This document shows positions 12,401-23,478 of a DNA stretch of 64,000 bases, in pieces (the first letter of the stretch is position 1; every line of letters begins with the position of its first letter). Source of the stretch: Dirofilaria immitis (lineage: Eukaryota; Nematoda; Chromadorea; Rhabditida; Onchocercidae). The notes beneath the pieces were generated by a model. The model was not told where the DNA came from and did not search any database. It saw only the letters and a list, made by a program, of their open reading frames with translations. Where the stretch lies: the NCBI GenBank assembly GCA_024305405.1, contig JAKNDB010000107.1:5006501-5070500 (forward strand), in the 5' to 3' direction. The position numbers and the translations under genes were made by a program.

Positions 12401-14837
12401 TCATATTTGAATAATTATACTAATTAACCACATTTTTAAATATATTATATCAGTTATTCCTCTTACACTATTTATTGACTCACACTTAAAATAATTTATT
12501 TTATATGATAAATATCTTGCTGGTTATACTTTCGTATTTTCAACTGTAAATTCCAAAAATATACAGAATATATATGTCTATATAAAACTTTTCATATTGA
12601 CATTTTCAAAAAAATACGAACAAATTGATACCATAAAATAAGTTATTATTATCTTATCATATTGCTGGATGTACCTTAAAACTATATAATTTATTTTAAG
12701 TAAACTATTAGTAATATTCTTTCAATTTGTTTATCAGTTTTAAATTTAGGTTGATTAAATTTTCATTTTGGCACTTTCTCACTTGGATTAGTGGAGAAAT
12801 TTTTGATAGACTAGTTCAGCTGGTAAATTTGAAGATGATTATATCATAGAGCCAACAAATAATGATGGGAAATGGAGAAAGAAAAAAAAGTTTACTCAAT
12901 ATATTTATCTATCTTTAAGAGAAGGGGCATATAAAAGATTGTTCCTTTTGTATCGCTTTGATAATACTGTCAAAAATTGTCACCAATTTTGCACCTAATA
13001 CAATCTTTGCCAAACTAGATTAGTTTTTATATGGCTTATATTTTTGCTAAATGGATTACTTTTTATTTGGCTTTATTCTTATAGCTCAAATAAGATTAAA
13101 AAAAGAAAAACAAATATTTAAAGCATATATTAATTATATATGGATTATTTTGTCAGTAATTTAATTAACGATTTTATTTTAATTTCATTTATCTTCATTC
13201 ATACTAATCTAGAATCTTTTCTTGTAATAAACATTTACAAATAAAATGAATTACTTTAACCCATTTGTTCGTTTTATTTTCCAATAATTTTCTGACCTAA
13301 GGTACCATAAAAATTATCATTCACTTCCTCATTAAGTTTGTAATTAATTGGAATTGAATAACAAGCAGAGAAATAGCCTATGATTATTATTTTCTTATAT
13401 TTTTAATTTAAAACTATTACTTAAAATCAATATTTTCTTTTTTCAATGTAATATATAATAAAGCAATTCTTTTACAATGCATCAGCAATATTGAATATTC
13501 TGAGAGAAAAATTCAGATAAAAATCGAAAAAAGCGATGAATTTTTTTACATTTATATATTGAATTATACGAAGAATTAATATCAAATATGTATATAAAAT
13601 TAAAATTAAAAATCAAATCTAAAAAAAGCGGAAAATCTCTAAGCAATAATCGAAATAAAAATGTAGTTACCAATTTTAATATTGCTACATTAAAACTTGC
13701 TAAATAACTACTTATTTTTATAATTGATTTGAAAGAATGTATCATTATTACTATTAAACATTATTATTTTTAATTACTATTATATTATCATCGTTGTCAT
13801 TATTATATTATTATCATTATTATTGTTGTTATTATTATTTATTGCTTATTATTGTTATTATATTGCATATTTTAAGAAAATTATTTAAAAACAAAAGAGC
13901 AGAGAAATATTTTCTTATATATATTTGTTGAATGTAATTTCCTGAAATTATGATGCTAGTTATAAATTTATACCTACTGTTCAAAAATTAATTTTTTCGA
14001 AATGTTGAAGAGCTCTGAACTGTTTACTAAATTAATTAATTATAAAAATATTTAGTTATGATCTGAAAGGTCCTAAAAGTTTAATTTATTCTTCAAATTT
14101 TCTGTATTTAGAAATTTTATTGCTTTTCCGTCACATTATAATGTTTATAAATTTAGGCTCTAATACTTCAAAGATTAATGATTGCAATTAGGCAAAAATA
14201 TTTTAATTATTCCAAAAATTGTTTTAAAAAATGATTATCAGTAATTGCATATTACTACAAATATGTATAACTTAGGATCGCAACAAATAGGAAAATGTAA
14301 TATTGTTGTTTTCAGCACTTTGTTTATATAGAAACCGTATGAAAATGAAATTCGACAAAATTTTTTTTTTCAATTTTTTCGTTTCATTTTTTAATCGTTT
14401 TATTAAGCAACTGCTAAATTTTGTTATCAAAAAATTTTCGTATTCTTCTATTCTTATCTGTCGCTAATTTTAATTTTCGTTTTTTTTTTTTTTTTTTTTT
14501 TTTTAAGAAGGATTAACAAAACTTGTATGTAATGAATGGAATTTACTTATTTATATGGAATGTATCATTTTTGCAATTAAGAATTTGATATCACAAATGA
14601 TTATCTTAGTAGTATCTTCTTTTTTCCATTGAAAATATATTGCTTTTGCACCGATTGAAAAAAACTTTTACATTTTTTTTATCTTTTATTTGATATTACA
14701 ATAATTGCTTAAAAAGCAAAAGATAAAATTGTTTTATAATTTTTTATCTTATATATATGCATATTATTTATTCTTTTAATTTTATATAATACATTTAATA
14801 ATGCGAAATTTCATGATATTCCCTACTTTTTCCCAAT
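6459..14837. other. Gene-poor AT-rich tract
   Basis: More than 8 kb without a gene I can support. Reading frames at 8761-8976, 10344-10792, 10910-11146, 11367-11549 and 13482-13745 are rich in F, L, I, K and N, lack conserved motifs and overlap T-rich or A-rich low-complexity DNA. An ATT-rich microsatellite-like stretch lies at about 13745-13870 and a T20+ run near 14481-14504. No tRNA or rRNA recognised. Confidence 0.5.
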
Positions 14838-15115
14838 AGTAATGTTAGTGATGATAAAGCGTAATTCTTATAAGTAATGTTAGTGATGATAAAGCGTAAT
14901 TCTTATTAGTAATGTTAATGATGATAAAGCGTAATTCTTATTAGTAATGTTAGTGATGATAAAGCGTAATTCTTATAAGTAATGTTAGTGATGATAAAGC
15001 GTAATTCTTATTAGTAATGTTAATGATGATAAAGCGTAATTCTTATTAGTAATGTTAGTGATGATGAAGCGTAATTCTTATAAGTAATGTTAGTGATGAT
15101 AAAGCGTAATTCTTA
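14838..15115. repeat. 35-bp tandem repeat, 8 copies, with trimeric higher-order period
   Basis: Eight head-to-tail copies of a 35-bp unit (core GTGATGATAAAGCGTAATTC). Variant positions follow a period of three units: copies 3 and 6 carry TTAATG where the others have TTAGTG, and the unit junctions read ATAAG, ATTAG, ATTAG in repeating order. The array therefore expanded as a 105-bp trimer. Copy 7 has a private A-to-G change (GATGAAGCG). No spacers, so it is not a CRISPR array. Confidence 0.95.
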
Positions 15116-16237
15116 ATAACTGCGTAATGTTAATAATTATATCAATCAATCACATTCATTATTTCTCATATTTTAATTGGACAAAAATAATTCATGGTTT
15201 TAATTATATTATCAAAATATATTCTTATTTTATTCGGTTTTCTATTCCAATTATTACAGATCAATCATTTATAATAGTAATCAAACATAAAGCGAAAAAT
15301 TAGCAAAACTTGATTTTTATATGATATTTTTCCTCCTACAATAGAATTATTTAGCTACTAAATTTGTAACTAATAAAACACTTCCTTTTCGATAAATAAT
15401 AATAATATGTTTGGCGGTATTGTTTTCTTTCTTAGATGTTGAAGAGTAAAATATAATAGGAAAATAATTTTATCTTAGAAGTAACTTTTTCAAAAGTTAG
15501 TTATTATTTGGCTAAACAATTAGCAAAACTAAAAAGCAAAATTAATAGATGTGGAAAAATTACTGAAATAAATTTAATAACTTCGCAAAAAAATCTCTTG
15601 TCAATTAAATTTTTAAAAAAAAATTTTAAAAATCTTTGTTCTTAGATATGTTTTCATGAACACTCGGAAAAGGTTGTGAAACGAATATTTGCAATATGCT
15701 TATGTTAAAATAAAAAATATATACATTTTCTAAGGAAAAGAAATTTAAATTTCTAACTTTCTTTATCAGTAATGATAATATTTTACTATTTGTTATGTAA
15801 AAGAATCTGCTATAATTTAAAAAAGAAAATGATAATAATGATATATAATATTTTTGAAGAAGTGCAATTATATATTGTTTAATATTTTCTATATGAATTG
15901 CATAATAATTTGCATATGTTTATATTTAAAATGTGAAAGTTAAGCCATATTTATATATATGGTTATCTTTTGAGGGAAATTAATGTAATGCATGTGTAAT
16001 TAAGTTATTTTCATTCTTGTTATGATAATTTATAATTATCATTTCATAGTATGAAATGATAATAAGTGATTAATTATTTAGTTAAAGCAAAGTAAACAAA
16101 TAGGCATTTCATACCATTTATTGTTATTTTATATCACTTATGTCAGGTCACTACTTATTTGCTTATCAAATTAATAATGACAATTTTTAGTGAATTAACA
16201 TAATTTTTATCAGCAATGTAAATAGATGATATATTTG
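15116..16237. other. AT-rich intergenic upstream of transporter gene
   Basis: No coding region or RNA gene recognised. Contains a short palindrome near 16025-16065 (TATAATTATCATTTCATAG and its near-inverse). It probably includes the promoter of the transporter starting at 16247. Confidence 0.4.
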
Positions 16238-16246
16238 ATTTTTAGG
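16238..16246 (+). promoter_or_regulatory. Possible spliced-leader acceptor before the transporter ATG
   Basis: The sequence GATTTTTAGG directly precedes the ATG at 16247. TTTTTAG followed by a start codon within one or two bases is the usual form of a nematode trans-splice acceptor. An ordinary cis-acceptor from an unseen upstream exon would look the same. Confidence 0.35.
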
Positions 16247-19200
16247 ATGACACGAATAGTACCAACAATAATTGAAATAGTAAGCAATAATACATTTATG
16301 GAAGATTTTACTAAAACCCATGAAGTTTTATCAAATACTATCAAAGACGAAAAAGAATCGAAAAATCAACAATTTATCACAAACTTGGCTATTTTATAAC
16401 AATGCGTATGATGATTGCTGTATTGATGTCATCATGTTTGATGGCATTATCAGTGGCAACAACAAATCTTGCTGGATCGCTTGTTTGTATGGTGATAAAG
16501 AAGATGAAAAAATGAGTAATTTACGAACCACACGGTAATTTTAATTCTTTTCTATATTCGCTTATCAAATTTGGTAATGATAATACTTATTTTTTTATTT
16601 ATTTACTAAATTAACAATGATAAAGGTTATTTGTTCACTGAATTGTGCGTTTATCAAAATTAAAAAAATAGTTTACTATGAATAGAAACATTAGTGGAAA
16701 AATTTTTCATTTATCAAATACTTCTTTATAATTTCATTTCAAATTAAATGTCTTTTTAGAAATCATTTAAATAAAATTATTTATTTGTTAATTTTACTCA
16801 TTTCTCTTGTATGTAGTAATTATTCGTTACAGAATTTACTAGCATATAAAAAAATTATAATAATTATTCTATAAAAACAATGCTGTTACAATAAATTATC
16901 TGATACATTGTAAAATTCTATATGTTGAAATTTTTATATCATATAAAAATTAGACATTTACCAAAATCATGCAGACAATTATTTGTTAATGAATAATTCA
17001 AAATAATATTATAATTAAATAAAATTTCAATTGAATTAATTTCAAAAGTTTATTTAAACAAATCGTTTTTCTTTCGTTTTACGAAAAATATCTGATAATA
17101 TGAAAAGTATAAAAGTTTAAAATGAAACAGGTATTTGAGCATCAATTGCAAGTTATAAACATCGATAATGATTTCATTCGAATTATCTAACCGAACTTGA
17201 TATATGAAAGTATTATATTGCATCTTTTCTCTTTTTCTTTCTCTTTTTTTAAGCGATAAACGTTTTTTTAACGAATTTTAAAACCAGTTAAGAGATAAGA
17301 AATATACAATAAAAAATGGCAAAAAGAAGAAAAAAAAGACAGGATAAGATAAAGAAAATAAAAAATAAATTGAAAGAGAAAGGTTAATAAATTGTAGGTT
17401 TAAAAAGAAAATGAAATAAGCAAAGTATGAAATTCAATCTACCATCAAGAAACATAAAATATTATCTTAAAAAAAAAAATCATTTCAAAAACAATTTTAT
17501 TTTTCAATGATTTTTAATAAATCAATTTGAACAAATATTTCATGCAACTGTAATCAATATGTTTCAAGCAATATCAAATTCATAAAAATGTATGGATGTT
17601 ATTCAAATAATTTGAATATAAATTTAATAAGTCTTTTATTGGAATGAAAATTGAACATAAAAAAAAGATTTGATGGTAGATTGAATTTCATACTTCGCTT
17701 ATTTCATTTTTTTTTAACCTACAATTTATTAATGTTTCCTTTTCAATTTATTTCTTATTTTCTTTATCTTATCCTGTCTTTTTTCTTCTTCTTTTTGCCA
17801 TTTTTTATTGTATATTTCTTATCTCTTAACTGGTTTTAATATTCGTTAAAAAACGTTTATCGCTTAAAAAAGAGAAAGAAAAAGAGAAAAGATGCAATAT
17901 AATATATATCTATTAAATACAGTTAAATCTAAATTGCTATAATGCTATTAAATACAGTTAAATCTAAATTGCTACATTTACTCTGATTAATTAGATTGAA
18001 ATTGTAGCATTTAGATTTAACTGTATTTAATAATTTGAAATTAGTAATTTTTTTCAGATTTCAAAATGATATGGGGAAAGAAGTGAATGGATCAGAGCGA
18101 ATTTCACAACCATGTTTATCTAACTCAACGACAAAACATGAAATGAAATTTTCAATTAATGATAGGTCTGATTCAACATATCATTCAATATCAAATGCTA
18201 ATAATAACGAAGATTACATTGAGATACGATCTTGCTATGCTGATGAACGCTTAAATTGGACAATGATTGAACAAGGTTTTTTTTTTCATATTCTGATTAA
18301 ATCTTCTATGCAATTATTATGCTGTAATATAAATAAAAATAATCAGTATACCCTATAAGAAAATCATAGATAATTTTTAAATCATCATCTGATGATATAC
18401 ATTCAATGCAATACGTTTTTGCGATCGCCCAACTAATCACCACGGATATTTTTTATTTTAGTAGAGAAATTACTGAAGGATATTATTAAAAGTTGTGAAA
18501 GAAAGGTCAAAAATAATTTATTAATTCTGGCATGCTTTCAAAATTTTTGACAATAATCATTGTCTATATGTGAATTATATGAGATAGTTCTTGTAGGATT
18601 ATAATTCAAATAATTTCTATTATTACTTCAGGTATGGTATTATGTGCCCAAAATATTGGCTCACTTTTTATGTTAATAATTGGCCCACAAGCAGATCGTC
18701 TAAATGGCAAATGGACAGTAGCAGTGGCGCTTTTGTAACAATTATTAGTAATATAATGTTACCACTTCTAGCATCAAAACATTTCATTTTTGCAATTATT
18801 GCTCGAATTTTTTGTGGTATAGCAGATGCTTTTCTTACACCATCAATTAGCTCAATGATCGTACGATGGTTTCCTCCAAAAGAACGATCATTTGCTATTG
18901 GATTTATTACCGGTGGACGACAAATTGGTTCATTTTTTTATTTTTAATTTTCAAATTGATTTACCTAAAATTTATAAAATAATAATTTTATTAATGATTG
19001 AAATATAATTATTATTCATATATCAATGCTGCATTATTGATTAATAAATAAATAAATCAATTTTATTTCTTTTAATTTTTTTGTCTTCATTTTCTTGTTC
19101 TCTTATTATAGTGAATATTCAAAAAAGTAATGAACGAAATTTCTGAATGAGAAATTTGATAAAAAATGTTTAAAATTAAATGTAATTCATATAATCTTAT

Positions 19201-21520
19201 TTTTTCAAAGTAATCATCGTTGAATAATAATTTTTATTATTCTCATATTTTTTACTTACTATTATAAAAAATAGCTTAAAAATTTATATTTATAATTCAT
19301 TTAAATAAGAAAAATGAAAGTTTAATTAAGGGAAGATAGAAATTACAATATATATATATATATTTATTTTCAGGAAGTTTATTAATTTTACCAGTATCAG
19401 GATGGATTTGTCATAAAAGGGATACATTTGGTGGTTGGAAATTTACATTTTATATTTCGGCAATAATTGCTGCACTTATATTACTTATTTGGTTGGTTAT
19501 GTCAGCTGATAAGCCATCAAAACATTATTGTGTTAAAAATGATGAAAAAATGTATATTTTAAGAAAAATTAATGAAGAATCATTAGGTAAGGTAAGTATT
19601 TTTTTGATTACAAAGTAAAAATATTTTAAATTAAAAATTTGTTTATCAATTCGAAAAGCTGAAATGGCTATTGTATTTTAATTTCTGATAAATAAAATTT
19701 TTGATAATAAAAGATTTTTTTTCTATCAATCTTTTATTGTTCAGAAATTATTAACAAATTCAAGATTAATATTGTTAGCGCTTAATTTTTTATTTCAACT
19801 TTTTCTGGTTGATAAGCTTTTAAACATAATTTATCATTATCGATTAGAAAAAAGTATTAATTCGTTTTATGCAATCATGCATGGTTTTTAATAAAAAGTC
19901 AGAAAAGTATATTTCATAGAAATAAATTTTTAAATTTTAAAATACAATGAATATTTTAACAAATAAATTTTATCCTTTTTTATAGAGGAAAGAACGAAAA
20001 AATACACCATGGAAGCAATTATTAATATCTCGTCCATTTATTGTTGGAATATTAGCAGTAGTATGTCAAGAATATCCGCTTGTTATCATTACAACAGTAA
20101 GATAATAATTTATTTTTCCATGCATTTATGAAATTTTCTTAATTAAAATTTTCTCAGTTAATAAAACAAATTATTATTATTTTTGAATGACTAAAGTATA
20201 ATAAATATTTTAAAAAATTTAATAAATTTTTTTTCTACTTTATTTTCAGTAAAATGTAACATATACATAATTACAGTTATTACCAATTTATATGAAAGAA
20301 GTGCTTCATCTATCGGATGTTCGTAGTACTTTATATTCAGCATTACCATTGTTAGCCTTATGGATCAGTAAGAATTTATCATCATCATTGTCATCCTATT
20401 TGAGTACTCGAAAGAAGGGATGCTGTCTGGTTGGAAGGACTAGTCTCGTCAAATCTTTTAATGGGATCGGTTCAGCTGGTCTTGCACTTGGCCTTTTTAT
20501 GATACCATTATTAAAACACAGTACTCCTGCATTAATCACTGTTTGTGCTGCAAATGCATTTGCTGGTAATTTCATTACGTATATTAATTTTATCAATTGT
20601 TCGTTATCGATATGATTATTTGTAATTTTTGGAAAACAGCGATAAATTATTTTTTATTATTTATCAATTAGATTTATAACTGGTAAAATAATTAATTTCT
20701 GCAAGAAGTTAAATTAAAGTTTCAAGAGCAATTTAATTTCAGGTTTACATACACCTGGTGTATTTACTGCTTTACTACAAATAGGTCCAGCATATACAGG
20801 CTCTATTACAGGCATTGCTTTTTCTGCTGGACATATAGCTAAGTTAGTTTTTTTTCTTTTTTGGTTTATGCACTTCATAAAGTTATTAGATTATCAACAA
20901 ATATATCTCTGTGCTGCTTTTTATTGTAATGAAGAATGGTAAATTTGAGATTGTTTTATTTCTTATTCTATCAACTAGAATACGTAAATTTTTCATCAAA
21001 ATAAGCTGAAAGCTTTTCTTTCCTCTCTCGGTCATTTTATTTATGATAATAGTACGATTTGCCAAGATAACTCTTGATTAGGATAATATTTGAAATATTG
21101 ATTAATATTATAAAACATCAGAAATTTAGTCCATATCATGATGGATTTTATCATCATTAATCCCTAATTTGAAAGATTTTGATGAGCAAAAGATGAAATA
21201 TAATGTTTTAGTATCATTTGGTTATCAATAAGTAATATGATTTAAGCATTGTGAATAAGCTTACGAATGGATTAATCCTACATTCGTGGTCTAGTTCTAT
21301 CGGTCAATGGAAACTTCTGTATACGATATCAGCAATTGTTGCGTTCTTACCTACCATATTTTTTACTATCTGGGGTTCCGCTGATCTACAACCATGGGCG
21401 ATCCCGAAACTTAAAGAATCATCCGCATCAACGAAAGAAGACACTAATATTAACAGCGATAATTCCGAAACAACAATTTCATCAATATATTTTGCTGAAA
21501 CGCTTCCAACACCTGTTTAG
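16247..21520 (+). CDS. SLC17-like major facilitator superfamily transporter (3 apparent frameshifts)
   Basis: Multi-pass anion/phosphate-type symporter of the MFS. Exons, approximate: 16247-16534, 18058-18275, 18632-18927, 19374-19591, 19986-20096, 20277-20565, 20743-20842, 21247-21520; phases agree throughout apart from the frame losses below. Visible family features: first membrane helix RMMIAVLMSSCLMAL leading into VCMV; NWTMIEQG before helix 2; the loop GPQADRLNGKW; WFPPKERSFAIGF; VSGWICHK; DKPSKHYC...EKMYI; LPIYMKEVL...YSALPLLALW; and a final helix ending before the polar tail from IWGSADL onward. A large hydrophilic Ser/Asn-rich loop (exon 2, about 70 residues) separates helices 1 and 2, as in this family. 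Single-base losses appear in exon 1 (A runs near 16350-16365 and 16507-16512) and in exon 3 (T run at 18751-18754); exon 3 is one base short of the length its splice phases require. Substrate cannot be told from sequence. AATAAA lies about 190 bases after the stop. Confidence 0.85.
17211..17904. repeat. Long inverted repeat in transporter intron 1
   Basis: Left arm 17211-17448, right arm 17670-17904, roughly 95% complementary over about 235 bases, separated by a 221-base AT-rich loop. The left arm starts TATTATATTGCATCTTTTCTC and the right arm ends with its reverse complement. The arms differ by short substitutions around the poly-A/poly-T segments. No transposase frame inside. The structure resembles a miniature inverted-repeat element or a foldback insertion. 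The reading frame at 17651-17839 is a product of the T-rich right arm. Confidence 0.9.
17910..18032. repeat. Direct plus inverted 31-bp repeat hairpin
   Basis: Two direct copies of a 31-base element (TATTAAATACAGTTAAATCT core) at 17910-17940 and 17945-17975 are followed by an inverted copy at 18004-18032, so the second and third can pair with a 28-base loop. The inverted copy is one T shorter. It lies immediately after the long inverted repeat and ends about 25 bases before the acceptor of transporter exon 2. Confidence 0.9.
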
Positions 21521-22085
21521 GAGTTATTCATCCATTTATCAATTGTATCATGCTAATTTTAATTCCATTTTTTTTTCGCCGTCCAAAATTAACATTGAGA
21601 AGGCAAGAAATTGTTTTTAAATTATCATCAAAATTTCTTCAGATTCAATTATTATTGTTAATTATTCATAATTGGGCTTTAATTTTTAAAGGTATTATGT
21701 GATTTAATAAATCCTGCGTTATATATTTATTTCTCTACCTCGCTGCCTTCTTTTTTGTTTTTTTCGACAAATTTATCATTTCATGTAATTAATTATTTAA
21801 ATTAAATGTAAGATATGAATTACTTAGAGTTCTGATAATCTTTTCCGAAATGAACTTTTAAAAGAATTTTCAGGTTGAAATATAAACAAAATTTCAAACT
21901 TTAATGGATGTAGATTTCCTAATTTTATAATATTTCGAAATGAAAGAAAAACGAAATGAAAATTAATTACTGATTTGTATGTTCAAATTGATGAAATTTC
22001 AACTTTATTTATATTTGTAATTTGTAAATGCACATTTATTACATGATAGCAGCAAATGATTCAATAAATAATTATTAATTCTTAT
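21521..22085. other. 3' flank of transporter, no gene seen
   Basis: Holds the probable 3' UTR of the transporter, with an AATAAA near 21707. The remainder is AT-rich without a supported gene. Confidence 0.4.
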
Positions 22086-22280
22086 CTATTATTGTTCAAC
22101 AATTATGGAATAGATAATATGATAAATGTTTATTAATATTCATCCATTATTGCTAAGCAATGATTAAATAATGATATGGCAGATAACTATTAATTATTGT
22201 TGAGCAATTATTAAACAAATGATACGATAAGTGATTAATTAACATATAAGATTCATCTATTATTGCTTATCAATTATTAA
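22086..22280. repeat. Degenerate repeats with ATTG...CAAT mini-palindromes
   Basis: Four small palindromes share the form ATTG-NNNNN-CAAT: 22091-22103, 22149-22161, 22196-22208 and 22262-22274. Each is embedded in similar flanks (TATTATTG before, TATTAA.AAATGATA after). Spacing is 47-66 bases, indicating an old, diverged tandem repeat of about 57 bases. Confidence 0.65.
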
Positions 22281-22293
22281 TAAATGATAGTTA

Positions 22294-22295
<2 letters not shown>

Positions 22296-22371
<76 letters not shown>
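22296..22371. repeat. (TA)n microsatellite
   Basis: Uninterrupted alternating TA for about 75 bases, with a second short TA tract at about 22400-22418 and another at 23103-23125. Confidence 0.95.
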
Positions 22372-22376
<5 letters not shown>

Positions 22377-22429
22377 AATAATTAATAGTTAGTTATCTGT
22401 ATATATATATATATATTTGTTCAAATTTC

Positions 22430-23080
22430 TACGTCCTATTCATCAAACCGATCGCTATTTCCATTCTTTCTAAACGAATGTTTTTCTCATAAGCGGGTCT
22501 ATTTTCTTATCAGAATGAATGATGATTTATTAATTGTATTATTTTATTAAATGAATCCTATAAAGTAATATACCTGCTTTGATGTTAATTTCAACACAGC
22601 AATATTATTATTATAATCGATTTGAAATGCTACACTTATATGCCACTAATCATCGGGAAATTTTTGCCTGAAAAGATCTCGCCATTTATAGTTTGGTCCT
22701 TCTTTCTGCTATGATTTTATTACTTTAATAATAATAGCCTTTATTGCAACATCGTGCGATATCGCAATAATACAAGTATATGTCAATAGCCCACTGAACT
22801 GTTCATTACCTCGCTTGCTATCATCGAACGACCTTGGAAATGAGTACCAACTGAACTGTCTCATCTTTGTAGTCTTGATCTTTCAAATTTTACAAGATTG
22901 CTCTGTCTTGCGATAAATTCATTTTGACCTGCAACATATCATTTCATAATTCGTTAATCCTATTATGTTTGTTTATGGATCGCTGCGTATCTGTTGTGCA
23001 TATTCATATTCTTTTGTTCCGTTGATTTCCTTTAAAATTATCTTCGTATTATTTTATCTATTAATATTCCTTGCTTACGT
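22430..23080 (-). pseudogene. Degenerate protein-coding-like tract, family not recognised
   Basis: This stretch is visibly less AT-rich than its surroundings. On the minus strand it reads as coding-like segments interrupted by stops: EINGTKEYEYAQQIRSDP, TNIIGLTNYEMIC, QNEFIARQSNLVKFERSRL, SSVGTHFQGRSMIASEV, then in a shifted frame PNYKWRDLFRQKFPDD and WHISVAFQIDYNNN. In-frame TAA, TGA and TAG codons sit between segments that otherwise stay in the same frame, so single-base sequence errors do not explain all of them. It could be an old pseudogene, a decayed bacterial insertion like the one at 0.8-1.5 kb, or part of an unusual exon set. I cannot name a family. Confidence 0.35.
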
Positions 23081-23478
23081 GTAAATTGCATAATATTTGC
23101 AATATATATATATATATATATATATGTTCATTTCTTCCAACTTATTGACCACTTTGAAACAACAACAAAATATGCAAATTTTCGCACCATTTAACCTATC
23201 TTTTAACATTCCTCTATAGTCTTATATCGATTTTTTTTTTTGCAAATTTATCAAAAAGATGGAAATAATTTTTTTTAGATTTATTTTGGGATTTATTTGA
23301 ACGAAATTAGGTAGTTTTGAAATATTCCGATGAATGTGTTTATATAAATTTGTTTTTTTTTTTTTTTGTTCTTTGTATAGGAAATTTTATTGCTTGGGTA
23401 TATTTCTTTTTTAGAATAAATTTTATTTTTATATTCGATTTTTTCAAAAATCTAAAAATTTTTTTTGAAAGTATAGGA

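Noticed and set aside
14838..15115. CRISPR-like array
   Set aside because: Units are directly adjacent with no spacers, and the host DNA is a nematode chromosome; it is a minisatellite.
17651..17839. 62-codon hydrophobic frame
   Set aside because: It is the T-rich right arm of the inverted repeat; the left arm gives only the reverse complement.
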